Assembly (NCBI RefSeq): GCF_916619195.1
Contig: NZ_CAKAKL010000003.1
Span: 124,001 to 188,000, forward strand
Direction of reading: 5' to 3'
Origin: Inquilinus sp. Marseille-Q2685
GTDB taxonomy: Bacteria > Pseudomonadota > Alphaproteobacteria > DSM-16000 > Inquilinaceae
Length of the DNA: 64,000 nucleotides
A program made the translations under genes and the position numbers. How positions within the stretch are numbered: the stretch's first letter is position 1; every line of letters starts with the position of its first letter. This document shows, in pieces, positions 52,711 to 61,311 of this stretch. A model generated the notes under the pieces. That model worked only from the letters and a program-made list of their open reading frames with translations, was not told the origin of the DNA and did no database searches.

Positions 52711-53988
52711 TTACCAGCGGCCGCCGCGGCTGAGCCGGTTCAGGTCCTTCTGCAGCTGGGCCAGGTTGGCGGCGCCGTCGCCCTGCTTCGACAGGGTGTT
52801 GTGCACGGCGTTCCAGAACAGCGACGAGACTTCGCTGTAGCGCTCGCCCGTCACTGCGGACGGCCGGGCCACGGCGCTTTCCAGGATCTGCCGCGTCGTC
52901 TTGAAGAAGGGCCGCTTCTCCAGCAGCTCGGCATCCTCGTACAGCGCCGGAATGGTCGGCTGGTAGCCGCCTTCCATCGCCCGGCGCTTCTGCTCGTCCC
53001 TGGAGGTCAGGTAGAGGGCGAAGGCTGCCGCCTCCTTGGGGTTCTCGGAGTATTTCGAAACCGCGATCTGCCAGCCGCCGAGCGTCGCCGCGTGGCGCGC
53101 GCCCTCGCCGTCGCCCTTCGGCAGCGGCGCATAGCCGACCTTGCCCTTGACCGGGCTGTCGGCCGATTCCGCCAGGCTGGCGGCATAGGGCCAGTTGCGC
53201 ATGAAAGCGGCGTTGCCGGACTGGAACACGCCGCGGGCGTCCTCCTCGATATAGTTCAGCACGCCGTCGGGGGCGATGGTGCCGACCCAGGAGGCGGCGA
53301 GGTCCAGCGCCTTGGCCGCCTGGGGGTTGTCGACGGTGATCTTGCCGTCAGGGCCGACGACGGTGCCGCCGCCGAAGCTGACGATCCATTCCAGCGCGTC
53401 GCAGGTCAGCCCCTCATAGGCGCGCCCCTGGAACACGAAGCCGAAGAAGCGGTCGTTGCCGGCCTTGCGTTCGCCCTCCTGGATGGTCTTGGCCGCTTCG
53501 GTCAGCTGACCCCAGGTTTCGGGCACCTCGAGCTTGTATTTGTCCAGCAGGTCCTGGCGGTAGTACAGCAGCCCGGCATCCGTATACCAGGGCAGGGCCA
53601 GCAGCTGGCCGTTGCGGGTCAGGCCCTGGACGATGTTCGGGAAGTGCTGGTCGATGGTGGCCTGGTCGACATACTGCTTCAGGTCGACGAAGTGGCTGCC
53701 CAGGATGCCGGGCCAGATCACGTCGACCTGGAACACGTCGATGTCGCTCGACTTGCCGGTGAGGAACTGCTGGTAGAGTGCCAGCTGCTCCGATGTCGAT
53801 TGCGGGGCGGCGACGACCTTGACCATGTTGCCGGTCTTGGCCGACCAGGCCTTGGCGGCCTCGTCGCACAGCCTGGACTGGATGCCGGTGGAGCCGCAGG
53901 CGAAGGTGATCTCGGCGCCGAAGGCGGCCGAAGATGCCGCCGCGGTGAGGGCAAGGGCGGCGAGAGCGGTCAGGTGTCTCCCGGACAT
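52711..53988 (-). CDS. thuE: Sugar ABC transporter solute-binding protein (ThuE/SBP family 1)
   Basis: A 425-residue periplasmic protein with a signal peptide (about 24 residues, ending A-F-G-A). I-T-F-A-C-G-S-T-G is the mature start, D-V-F-Q-V-D-V-I-W-P and A-A-F-M-R-N-W-P-Y-A are ThuE/MalE-type landmarks. It would deliver trehalose, maltose, sucrose or like sugars. AGGAGG stands five bases before the ATG. The permease (thuF, thuG) and ATPase (thuK) genes normally next in line are absent; the operon goes straight to thuB and thuA. Confidence 0.88.
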   Translation of the reverse strand: MSGRHLTALAALALTAAASSAAFGAEITFACGSTGIQSRLCDEAAKAWSAKTGNMVKVVAAPQSTSEQLALYQQFLTGKSSDIDVFQVDVIWPGILGSHFVDLKQYVDQATIDQHFPNIVQGLTRNGQLLALPWYTDAGLLYYRQDLLDKYKLEVPETWGQLTEAAKTIQEGERKAGNDRFFGFVFQGRAYEGLTCDALEWIVSFGGGTVVGPDGKITVDNPQAAKALDLAASWVGTIAPDGVLNYIEEDARGVFQSGNAAFMRNWPYAASLAESADSPVKGKVGYAPLPKGDGEGARHAATLGGWQIAVSKYSENPKEAAAFALYLTSRDEQKRRAMEGGYQPTIPALYEDAELLEKRPFFKTTRQILESAVARPSAVTGERYSEVSSLFWNAVHNTLSKQGDGAANLAQLQKDLNRLSRGGRW

Positions 53989-54028
53989 GGTTCCTCCTGT
54001 GGTCTCGACGAACGGCTTCTGTTGTCCG

Positions 54029-54044
54029 CTGCAATCGTTTGCAG
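54029..54044. promoter_or_regulatory. LacI-type operator before thuE
   Basis: CTGCAA-TCGT-TTGCAG: perfect 6-bp arms around a C-G centre, as in LacI/GalR-family sites (TGCAA-N-CG-N-TTGCA). It lies 41 bases upstream of the thuE start, a position where a repressor would block transcription. ThuR is a LacI protein in rhizobia, but no such gene is in this window. Confidence 0.75.
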
Positions 54045-54505
54045 ATTAGTGGCGCGAGGGCGTTTGGCAACCGGCAATCGACGTCGCCGGCCGGCATTCG
54101 CCGGGACCGTCGCCGGCTGGGCACGCGAAGGCGGGCCGGTGGCTGATGAGGGACGAAAAGGGACGGCAGGGCTGGAGCGGAGGGGTCTAAGGAGTATTTA
54201 AGGACTCGCATGAAGGCAGGGATCGCCCGAGGTCTGCAACCAATGGTCGTGGCCGACATGACACGGCCAGAGGTTTTCTTGAAGTGAGGTTAGATAAAAA
54301 AATGGACATAAATAAACATTCCATATATTTCGATATAGTTTGCAACTCATGGTCGGCCGTCTAGGAATTCACTCCGAGATATCGAAGATCCTTTCCCATG
54401 CATAATATATTATGCAGGTTTCTCTGTTTCCTGATTTCTAGTAAGATTCGTCGTTATTTTGTTAAAACCAAATAAAGCTTGTGTCATGGCTCGATCTGTG
54501 TTACA

Positions 54506-54532
54506 TAATAGGCTATTAAAGCTAGTTTAGCT
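54506..54532. promoter_or_regulatory. Two adjacent 13-base palindromes upstream of the tad operon
   Basis: TAATAG-G-CTATTA (54506-54518) and AGCTA-GTT-TAGCT (54520-54532), one base apart. They lie right after the candidate -10 and before the first open frame. Good candidates for regulator sites; the protein is unknown. Confidence 0.5.
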
Positions 54533-54554
54533 AATCTTTTAAGGAATGGAGGAA

Positions 54555-54587
54555 ATGAACAAATATTCTGGAGTTCTGAGGCGGTAG
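54555..54587 (+). CDS. Candidate 10-residue leader ORF
   Basis: ATG-AAC-AAA-TAT-TCT-GGA followed by four codons and TAG. A very good GGAGGAA lies just before the ATG, stronger than that of the true cpaB start. It may be a translated leader peptide or the remains of a former gene start. Not a known family. Confidence 0.35.
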   Translation: MNKYSGVLRR

Positions 54588-54663
54588 GCGGGTAGGTTCG
54601 AAAAATGCCGTCCTCGTCCGGATGGGCCGTAGTTTTGATATCTCCATTGAAGCCCTATCGCCG

Positions 54664-55581
54664 ATGAACACGAATGCGCTGACACGAGCTTATCTGGTCC
54701 TCGGCGGGCTGGGGGCGGTGTCGCTGATTGCTTATGGCGTCTATAAGAGTTCGGTGCCGGCGAACACGGTGCCCGCATCGGCGCCGGTCGTGCAGCCTGC
54801 ACCTGTCGACATGAAGGTCTTCGGCGTCATGACGGCCGCCCGGTTCATCGCCCGGGGGCAGGTGATCGCCCGGGAGGATGTGGCCACCACCTCGATCGCC
54901 GGGGCGGTGCCGTCGGGGGCCCGGACGGCGATCGGCGACGTGGTCGGCAAGGTGGCGACGGCTGACATCATGCCGCAGCAGCTGCTGCTCGATTCCACGA
55001 TCTCCGCGGATCCGGCCCGGGCGGGCCTCGCCGCGCTGGTTCCGGCCGGCTACCGCGCGATCAGCATCCTGACCAATGACGAGATCGCGGTCAGCCAGTT
55101 CGTCCGGCCCGGGGACAAGGTCGACATCCAGCTGGTGCTGCCCGACGGCGTCCTGAACAAGCAGAACGGGCTGGAGCGGCCGGACAGCGATCTGAGCGAG
55201 GCGCGCACGGTGCTGCAGGACGTGCTCGTGCTCACCGTCGGCTCAACCCTGGGCGATCCGAGCCTGGCCCAGGCCGCCGCCGAGCAGGCGGCGAACACGG
55301 CCGGGCGCCGGAGCGAGCCGTCGCGGACCATCAGCCTGGCCATGACCCCGAACCAGATCGCTCAGTTCGCCCTGGCCCGCAGCCTGGGCTCCTTCTACCT
55401 GTCCCTGCGCAGCCCCGAAGACCTGCAGCTGATCGGGGACAACACCGCCAAACTCTCCGACATCCGCGGCCCAGCCCCGCCACCGGCCGCCCCGGCGCCG
55501 CCGCAGAAGAAGCCGATCGAGCTGATCGTCGGCGACAAGACCCAGCTGATCTATCCCAAGACGTCCGGAGAGCCGCGATGA
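54664..55581 (+). CDS. cpaB: CpaB, Flp pilus assembly protein
   Basis: A 305-residue periplasmic protein (also RcpC) anchored by an N-terminal helix (A-Y-L-V-L-G-G-L-G-A-V-S-L-I-A-Y-G-V). An SAF domain (residues 50-120, A-R-F-I-A-R-G-Q-V-I-A-R-E-D-V) precedes the RcpC domain with A-L-V-P-A-G-Y-R-A-I-S-I-L and the G-D-K-V-D-I-Q segment. Start is taken at M-N-T-N-A-L-T-R; an ATG 14 codons upstream is possible. Neither has a strong ribosome site. Its stop overlaps cpaC by ATGA. First gene of the tad operon in this copy. Confidence 0.9.
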   Translation: MNTNALTRAYLVLGGLGAVSLIAYGVYKSSVPANTVPASAPVVQPAPVDMKVFGVMTAARFIARGQVIAREDVATTSIAGAVPSGARTAIGDVVGKVATADIMPQQLLLDSTISADPARAGLAALVPAGYRAISILTNDEIAVSQFVRPGDKVDIQLVLPDGVLNKQNGLERPDSDLSEARTVLQDVLVLTVGSTLGDPSLAQAAAEQAANTAGRRSEPSRTISLAMTPNQIAQFALARSLGSFYLSLRSPEDLQLIGDNTAKLSDIRGPAPPPAAPAPPQKKPIELIVGDKTQLIYPKTSGEPR

Positions 55582-56939
55582 GGTTTGTGGTCCGTATGCT
55601 GTGCGTCGCAGTTCTCGTCCTGGTCGCCCAGATCGCCGGGGCGGAGGAGCTGCGGCTCGGCGTCGGGGCCCAGCGCGTGCTCAACCTGCCGGCGCCGATC
55701 ACCCGCATCGTCGTCGGCCAGGGCGGCATCATCGACGCGACCGCGCTGAACGAGGACCAGCTGCAGATCACCGGGCTGCAATCCGGCAAGACCACCCTCA
55801 GCATCTTCACCGCCCAGTCGGACCAGGGGGTCTCCTACGACGTCACGGTCGGCGGCGCGGCGGTCGCCCTGCCGACCATCCCCGACCGCGGCGATCCGGC
55901 GCGGCAGATCCGCGGCCAGCCCGGGCTGCAGGGGGTGCGGGTGAGCCGCGACGGCGACACGCTGGTGATGTCCGGCACCGTGCCGGATCTCGACGCCCAT
56001 GCCCGGGCGTCGAGCATCGCCCGCGCCTATGGCGGTGGCAACGTCGTCGACCTGACCCGGGTCACCGGCAACCAGATGGTGGCCGTCGACATCCAGTTCG
56101 CGGCGGTGTCGGCGACCACGTTGCGCGCCCTCGGCTTCAACTTCGCGGCACTCGGCGGCAGCGATTTCCAGGGCGCGATCGTCGGGCCGAACTCGCTGCA
56201 GAGCTTCGAGTTCAACGGCGCCGGGCTGTCGCTCGAGGCCTCGGCGCCGCTGGCCAGCGCCTTCAATCTCTTCCTCGGCGATCCGCGCAACGGCATTCTC
56301 GGCATCCTCAGCGCCCTGTCTCAGGCCGGGCTGACCCAACTCCTGGCCCAGCCGACGCTGCTGGTGCGCTCCGGCGACCAGGCCGAGTTCCTGGCTGGCG
56401 GCGAGGTGCCGATCCCGGTGCCCCAGGGCGGCGCCTCGATCGGCACGGTGACGATCGAATACCACGAATACGGCGTGAAGCTGGAGATCGCGCCGGTGGT
56501 GATGTCGGACAAGCGCATCGTGCTCAAGGTCGCGCCGGAGGTCAGCGAGCTGGACTTCGCCAACGCGCTCGAGTTCCAGGGCTTCAGCGTGCCGGCCTTC
56601 CGCCGCCGGTCGACCTCGACCACGGTCGAGCTGGGCAACGGCCAGAGCTTCGTCCTGGCCGGGCTGATGTACAGCAACAGCCAGATCAACGAGAGCAAGT
56701 TCCCCTGGCTCGGCGACATCCCGATCCTCGGCGCCCTGTTCAAGAGCACCAACAACCAGCAGGAGCGGCAGGAACTGATCATCGTCGCAACGCCGCGGCT
56801 GGTCACGCCGCTGTCGCCCGGGCAGATCCCGCCGCTGCCCGGGGTGGACACCCGCAAATACAACCCGACGGTCGGCGACATGATCCTGAACGTGGACCAG
56901 GTGCAGGATCATCTCGCCCCCTACGGGCTGATGCGCTGA
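55578..56939 (+). CDS. cpaC: CpaC, outer-membrane secretin of the Tad system
   Basis: A 453-residue secretin with a signal peptide ending A-G-A. The N-terminal pilus-secretin domain has L-G-V-G-A-Q-R-V-L-N-L-P-A-P-I-T-R. A middle BON-like segment reads G-D-T-L-V-M-S-G-T-V-P-D. The secretin core has L-L-A-Q-P-T-L-L-V-R-S-G-D-Q-A-E-F-L-A-G-G-E-V-P-I-P and G-V-K-L-E-I-A-P-V-V. It forms the channel for Flp pili. Ends nine bases before cpaE. Confidence 0.93.
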   Translation: MRFVVRMLCVAVLVLVAQIAGAEELRLGVGAQRVLNLPAPITRIVVGQGGIIDATALNEDQLQITGLQSGKTTLSIFTAQSDQGVSYDVTVGGAAVALPTIPDRGDPARQIRGQPGLQGVRVSRDGDTLVMSGTVPDLDAHARASSIARAYGGGNVVDLTRVTGNQMVAVDIQFAAVSATTLRALGFNFAALGGSDFQGAIVGPNSLQSFEFNGAGLSLEASAPLASAFNLFLGDPRNGILGILSALSQAGLTQLLAQPTLLVRSGDQAEFLAGGEVPIPVPQGGASIGTVTIEYHEYGVKLEIAPVVMSDKRIVLKVAPEVSELDFANALEFQGFSVPAFRRRSTSTTVELGNGQSFVLAGLMYSNSQINESKFPWLGDIPILGALFKSTNNQQERQELIIVATPRLVTPLSPGQIPPLPGVDTRKYNPTVGDMILNVDQVQDHLAPYGLMR

Positions 56940-56948
56940 GGCCCGCCG

Positions 56949-58130
56949 ATGTTCCGGATCGTCGCCGCCACCGCCGACACCACCCTCGCCGCCGGCCTGA
57001 TCGCCGCCCTGGAAGGGACGGCCGCCATCATCCGCTCGGCCCCGGACACGGCATCGCTGGCGGAGTTGTGCGGCAAAGCGAAGCCGGATCTGATCCTGCT
57101 CGATGCCGATCCGGTCGACGGCTTCGGCACCGTTCTCACCGAGGCGGTACGGACGGTGGCCGGCGCCGATCCGGAAGCGCCCGTCATCGTGCTCGGGGAC
57201 GAGGCCGACGCGCGGTCCGTGCTGCGGGTGATCCGCGCCGGGGCCGCGGATGTGGTGGACCGGGCCGGCGACGGCGAGGCGCTGCGCGGGCAGCTCGGCC
57301 GGCATCTCGCCGGCACGCCGCGCGGCGATGCCGGCGGCAGCGGCGCTCTGACCCTGGTGCTCAGCGGCCAGCCGGGTGGCGAAGGCCTGTTCGCGGTCAA
57401 TCTCGCGGTGCTGCGGGCCAAGGCGGCGGGCGGGGCGCTGCTGGTCGACGGGGCGCTGCCGTCGAGCGAGGCCGGCGCCGCGCTCAACGTGCCGCTCAAC
57501 TACACCATCCGCGACGCGGTCCAGGACCTGTCGCGGCTGGACCGGACGCTGCTGTCCTCGGCGCTCGGCCATCACGTCGCGTCTGGGCTGCATGTCCTGC
57601 CCCTGGCTGTGGCGGGGGAGGAGGTGCACGACATCGCGCCCGACGCCATCGTCTCGATGCTGCTGGTGCTGCGGGCGCTGTTCGGCGAGGTCGTGCTGAA
57701 TGCCGGCGGCATCCGCCATCCCGGCCTGCTCGACGAATTCGTGCGCGCGGCCAGCCGCATCTACCTGGTCGCGCCGCAGAAGTTCACCGCGGTCAAGGCC
57801 TGCCGCGACCTCCTGGTCCGGATCGGCTCGAGCCCCCAAGTGCTCGACCGCGTCACCCTGGTGGTCGAGGACCACATGCCGGGGATCGGCCTGACCGAGG
57901 AGCAGATGCGCGAGGCGCTCGGCCTAAAGCGCTCGGTGCGCCTGCCGGCTGCCAGGGTCGAGCTGGTTAATGCGCTCAATGCCGGCCACCCGCTGGTGCT
58001 GGAGCAGCCGCGGGCGCCCTACAGCAAGGCGATGGCGAAGCTGGCCGAAGGCGTGGCGGCGCCGGTCGCGGCCGCCCCGCGGCCGGCGCCGCGCGGCATC
58101 GGCCTGTTCGGCCGGCTGCGGACGTCGTGA
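56949..58130 (+). CDS. cpaE: CpaE/TadZ-like localisation protein
   Basis: A 393-residue two-part protein. Residues 1-125 are an atypical response-regulator receiver (D-L-I-L-L-D-A-D-P, where the phospho-Asp neighbourhood survives, but K is not obvious). Residues 135-370 form a ParA/MinD-like ATPase whose Walker A reads L-S-G-Q-P-G-G-E-G-L, lacking both lysines of the deviant P-loop. Some TadZ proteins are similarly altered and dimerise without hydrolysis. It places the pilus machine at the pole. 11 bases precede cpaF. Confidence 0.85.
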   Translation: MFRIVAATADTTLAAGLIAALEGTAAIIRSAPDTASLAELCGKAKPDLILLDADPVDGFGTVLTEAVRTVAGADPEAPVIVLGDEADARSVLRVIRAGAADVVDRAGDGEALRGQLGRHLAGTPRGDAGGSGALTLVLSGQPGGEGLFAVNLAVLRAKAAGGALLVDGALPSSEAGAALNVPLNYTIRDAVQDLSRLDRTLLSSALGHHVASGLHVLPLAVAGEEVHDIAPDAIVSMLLVLRALFGEVVLNAGGIRHPGLLDEFVRAASRIYLVAPQKFTAVKACRDLLVRIGSSPQVLDRVTLVVEDHMPGIGLTEEQMREALGLKRSVRLPAARVELVNALNAGHPLVLEQPRAPYSKAMAKLAEGVAAPVAAAPRPAPRGIGLFGRLRTS

Positions 58131-58141
58131 GGGGACAGGCG

Positions 58142-59473
58142 ATGGCGGGGCTGATCAACGGTGTCGGCGTGAAGGTTGCGGCGGATCCGGAATCGGCCGC
58201 CGCCCAGCTGCGCGTAACCGATGGCTATCAGCGCACCAAATTCGCCATCTTCAACCTGGTGTTGGAGCAGCTCGAGGCGCTCGGCATCACCGCTGAGACC
58301 GCCAGCCCGGCGATGGTCCGCGACGGCATCGAGCAGGCCATCACCCGCTTCGCCGCCAAGGAAGGACTGGCCTTGAACGCGGCCGAACGGGCGCTGCTGG
58401 CCGCCGAGGTGCAGAACGAGGTGGTCGGCCTCGGCCCGCTCGAGCCGCTGCTGAAGGACCCGTCGATCGACGACGTGATCGTCAACGGCCCCTACAGGAT
58501 CTATGTCGAGCGCGGCGGCCAGCTTTCGGCGGTGCCGGTCCGGTTCCGCGACAATGCGCATCTGATGAACATCATCCAGCGCATCGTCAGCCCGATCGGC
58601 CGCCGGGTGGACGAGGCGACGCCCTATGTCGACGCCCGGCTGCCGGACGGGTCGCGGGTCAACATCGTGATCCCGCCGATCGCGCTGGACGGGCCGATGG
58701 TGTCGATCCGCAAGTTCCGGGTCCAGGCCATGGGCGCGCAGGACTATGTCCGGCTCGGCTCGATAAGCCAGGAGATGATGGGCTTCCTGGCCGCGGCCGT
58801 GCGCTCGCGCCTCAACATCCTGATCTGCGGCGGCACCGGCTCGGGCAAGACCACGCTGCTGAACATGCTCAGCGGCTATATCGACGAGAAGGAGCGGCTG
58901 ATCACGATCGAGGACGCGGCGGAGCTGCAGCTGCGGCAGAGCCATGTGGTGCGGCTGGAGACGCGGCCGCCGAACCTTGATGGCAGCCGGGAGGTCACCG
59001 CCCGGGACCTGGTGCGGAACGCGCTGCGGATGCGGCCCGACCGCATCATCCTGGGCGAGGTGCGCGGTGCCGAGGCGGTCGAGATGCTGCAGGCGATGAG
59101 CACCGGCCATGACGGGTCGATGGCGACGATGCACGCCAATTCCAGCCGCGACGCCTTCGGCCGGCTGGAGATGCTGCTCGGCTTCGGCGGGCTGAGCGGC
59201 GATCCGAAGACCCTGCGGCGCTACATCGCCAACAGCATCCAGATCATCGTCCAGGTCAACCGCATGGCGAACGGCAAGCGCCGGATCACCTCGGTGTCCG
59301 AGCTGACGGGGCTGGAGGGGGAGAGCTACAGCCTGAATCAGCTCTTCACTTTCGAGGAGCAGCCGCCGCTGAGCGGGCTGGGCGAGTTCCGGGTCCATTC
59401 GGCGCGCCCGTTCTACGCTCATCGCCTGGTCGGGGCGCCCGACCTGCGGGCTGCCGTGGGGGCATCGCCATGA
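58142..59473 (+). CDS. cpaF: CpaF/TadA, pilus assembly ATPase
   Basis: A 443-residue secretion ATPase (type II/IV family). Walker [12 protein letters not shown] near residue 230, Asp box and Walker B with [12 protein letters not shown], His box [12 protein letters not shown]. The N-terminal part has [22 protein letters not shown]. Start at 58142, with A-G-G-G-G-A upstream. Supplies energy for pilus extension and retraction from the cytoplasmic side. Overlaps tadB by ATGA. Confidence 0.95.
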   Translation: MAGLINGVGVKVAADPESAAAQLRVTDGYQRTKFAIFNLVLEQLEALGITAETASPAMVRDGIEQAITRFAAKEGLALNAAERALLAAEVQNEVVGLGPLEPLLKDPSIDDVIVNGPYRIYVERGGQLSAVPVRFRDNAHLMNIIQRIVSPIGRRVDEATPYVDARLPDGSRVNIVIPPIALDGPMVSIRKFRVQAMGAQDYVRLGSISQEMMGFLAAAVRSRLNILICGGTGSGKTTLLNMLSGYIDEKERLITIEDAAELQLRQSHVVRLETRPPNLDGSREVTARDLVRNALRMRPDRIILGEVRGAEAVEMLQAMSTGHDGSMATMHANSSRDAFGRLEMLLGFGGLSGDPKTLRRYIANSIQIIVQVNRMANGKRRITSVSELTGLEGESYSLNQLFTFEEQPPLSGLGEFRVHSARPFYAHRLVGAPDLRAAVGASP

Positions 59474-60396
59474 CCGGCTTCGGCTTTCTCCTGCTCGGCG
59501 TCCTTGCTCTGCTGGTGATGGCCGGAGTCAGCCTTCTGGCCGGGCGGGCGCAACGCCGCCGGCAGCAGCAGGTGCAGGAGCGGCTGCAGTCGCTTCGCAG
59601 CGTGTTGCCGGACGGCGGAACGACGGTGGCCCACCGCACCATTGCTGATCCGGCCCGAATGCCTCGTGTGCTGCGGCTTTGGCTGGATCGAGCCGATGTG
59701 ACCCCGTCGCCCCGCCTGATCGTCACTGCGGGCCTGCTGACGGCGGGCGGCGCCGCCGGGTTGGCGTGGCTGTTCGGCCCGATTCCGGCCGCCGCCGTCG
59801 CGGTAGCGGTTCCGGCGGGAGCTCTCTATGCCCTCTGGTTTCTCGCCAGCCGGCGCCTCAACGCCTTCATCACCGCCTTGCCGCTGTTCCTGGATGCCAC
59901 GCGCCAGCTGCTGATGGTCGGCAACTCGACGCAACAGGCACTGCTGAAGGCGGCAGAGAACGCGTCACCGGCGCTGCAGCGCTACCTGCAGCCGATGATC
60001 CGCCGCATCAACAACGGCGCGCCGATCCCGGAGGCGGTGTCCTGGCTCGCGGCCCGGCTGGGGGTGCCCGAGCTGTACATGCTGGCGACGGCGATCGAGA
60101 CCAATTTCCGCTTCGGCGGCCGGCTGTCGGCGGTGCTGGCCAATCTGGTGCAGATTCTGCGCGACCGGGCGCGGGTGGGACGCGAGCTCAAGGCGGCGAC
60201 GGCGGAGATCCGTTTCAGTGCGATCGTCCTCGGCCTGATGCCGATCATCGCCGGGGTGATGATCTGGCTGGTGAAGCCAAGCTACATGTTGTTCTTCGTC
60301 GAGGCCGAGCAGGGCCCCCGGCTGGCAGCGATCGCGGTTGGCCTGCAACTGATCGGCATGCTGATCATGCGTCGCATCATGCGGCTGGAGTTCTAG
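59470..60396 (+). CDS. tadB: TadB, inner-membrane platform protein
   Basis: A 308-residue membrane protein of the T2SSF/GspF family. One N-terminal helix (G-F-L-L-L-G-V-L-A-L-L-V-M-A-G), two in the middle (A-A-A-V-A-V-A-V-P-A-G-A) and two at the end frame a cytoplasmic F domain (L-P-L-F-L-D-A-T-R-Q-L-L-M-V-G-N-S). With TadC forms the platform turned by the ATPase. Ends three bases before tadC. Confidence 0.92.
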   Translation: MTGFGFLLLGVLALLVMAGVSLLAGRAQRRRQQQVQERLQSLRSVLPDGGTTVAHRTIADPARMPRVLRLWLDRADVTPSPRLIVTAGLLTAGGAAGLAWLFGPIPAAAVAVAVPAGALYALWFLASRRLNAFITALPLFLDATRQLLMVGNSTQQALLKAAENASPALQRYLQPMIRRINNGAPIPEAVSWLAARLGVPELYMLATAIETNFRFGGRLSAVLANLVQILRDRARVGRELKAATAEIRFSAIVLGLMPIIAGVMIWLVKPSYMLFFVEAEQGPRLAAIAVGLQLIGMLIMRRIMRLEF

Positions 60397-60399
60397 GCC

Positions 60400-61311
60400 A
60401 TGCCGATCTCCAGCCTCGAACCCGCCATTCTCGTCCTTACTGCAGCCTCGACCCTGCTTCTGCTTGGGCTCGGCCTGCGCGGTACGGTGGGCGAGGCGAA
60501 ACTGCGGCGCCGGCTGACCGGGATCTCCAGCCAGTCTGGCAGCGACGATGGCGGTGCCGTCGGCTGGTTGAAGCCGTTCGAACGTATCCTGGTCGGCGGC
60601 GGCAAGGATCGTGAGGAGATCCTGCAGTTCCTGCGAGCCGCTGGTTACTACGACCTACGCAGCCTGATCGTCTTCGCCGCATTGCGCTTCGCGGCGGCAA
60701 TCGCCACCATCATTGCCGTCGCACTAGCAGTATGGCTGACGGGCCGCTGGTCCGGCGTGGCGCAGTTCTATCCGTTGGCCGCCGGCGGCGTCGTTTATGT
60801 CGGCGCCAAATTCGTGCTGCGATCACTGGCCTCCAGAAGACAGCGCCGGGTCGGCGCCGAGCTTCCTTTCGTCTTCGACGTCCTGCTGTTGATGTTGGAG
60901 AGCGGCGTCAGCCTCGACCAGTGCTTCCGGTCCCTGGCCCAGTCGGACGGGGGCGCCATGCCGCACATTCACCGGTCGGTACGGATCCTGGTCGACGACC
61001 TGCAGCGCGGCATGAGCTACGACCAAGCGCTGGACCGCTGGGCCGACCGGTTGGCCGTGACTGGCATCCGCGAGATGGCTTCGCTGTTCAAGCAGACCCT
61101 GCTTTACGGCACCGAGCTCGGGCCGGCGCTCAAGGACTTCGTGCGCGAATTCTCCGACCGGCGGGTCTCCACCGCCCGCGAGAGCATCGGCCGCAAGACC
61201 ACGCAAATGACGATGGTCATGATCGTGTTCTTGATGCCGGCCCTGTTCATCGTGCTGACGGCGCCGGCGGTCGTTTCTTTCATCAAGACCTTGACCGAGG
61301 TGGGCCGATGA
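60400..61311 (+). CDS. tadC: TadC, inner-membrane platform protein
   Basis: A 303-residue T2SSF-family membrane protein, partner of TadB. Helices at residues 10-27, 75-120 and at the end; between them the F domain E-L-P-F-V-F-D-V-L-L-L-M-L-E-S-G-V-S-L-D-Q-C-F. The late F-K-Q-T-L-L-Y-G-T-E-L-G-P-A-L motif is typical of TadC. Overlaps tadD by ATGA. Codon use and spacing equal to the rest of the operon. Confidence 0.92.
   Translation: MPISSLEPAILVLTAASTLLLLGLGLRGTVGEAKLRRRLTGISSQSGSDDGGAVGWLKPFERILVGGGKDREEILQFLRAAGYYDLRSLIVFAALRFAAAIATIIAVALAVWLTGRWSGVAQFYPLAAGGVVYVGAKFVLRSLASRRQRRVGAELPFVFDVLLLMLESGVSLDQCFRSLAQSDGGAMPHIHRSVRILVDDLQRGMSYDQALDRWADRLAVTGIREMASLFKQTLLYGTELGPALKDFVREFSDRRVSTARESIGRKTTQMTMVMIVFLMPALFIVLTAPAVVSFIKTLTEVGR

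Larger units (their letters stand above)
54045..54663. other. Noncoding, A+T-rich leader before the tad operon
   Basis: From about 54280 to 54600 base composition drops sharply. No pilin-like ORF (short signal segment followed by a long hydrophobic helix) is present. It holds two adjacent palindromes, a possible -10 CATAAT (54504-54509), and a short ORF with a strong ribosome site. I read it as the promoter and leader of the tad operon, of foreign or strongly regulated character. Confidence 0.6.

Noticed and set aside
54209-54363. Short ORFs in the A+T-rich leader as a Flp pilin
   Set aside because: None encodes a hydrophobic helix preceded by a G/E-type prepilin cleavage site; the longest are about 20-25 residues without that pattern.
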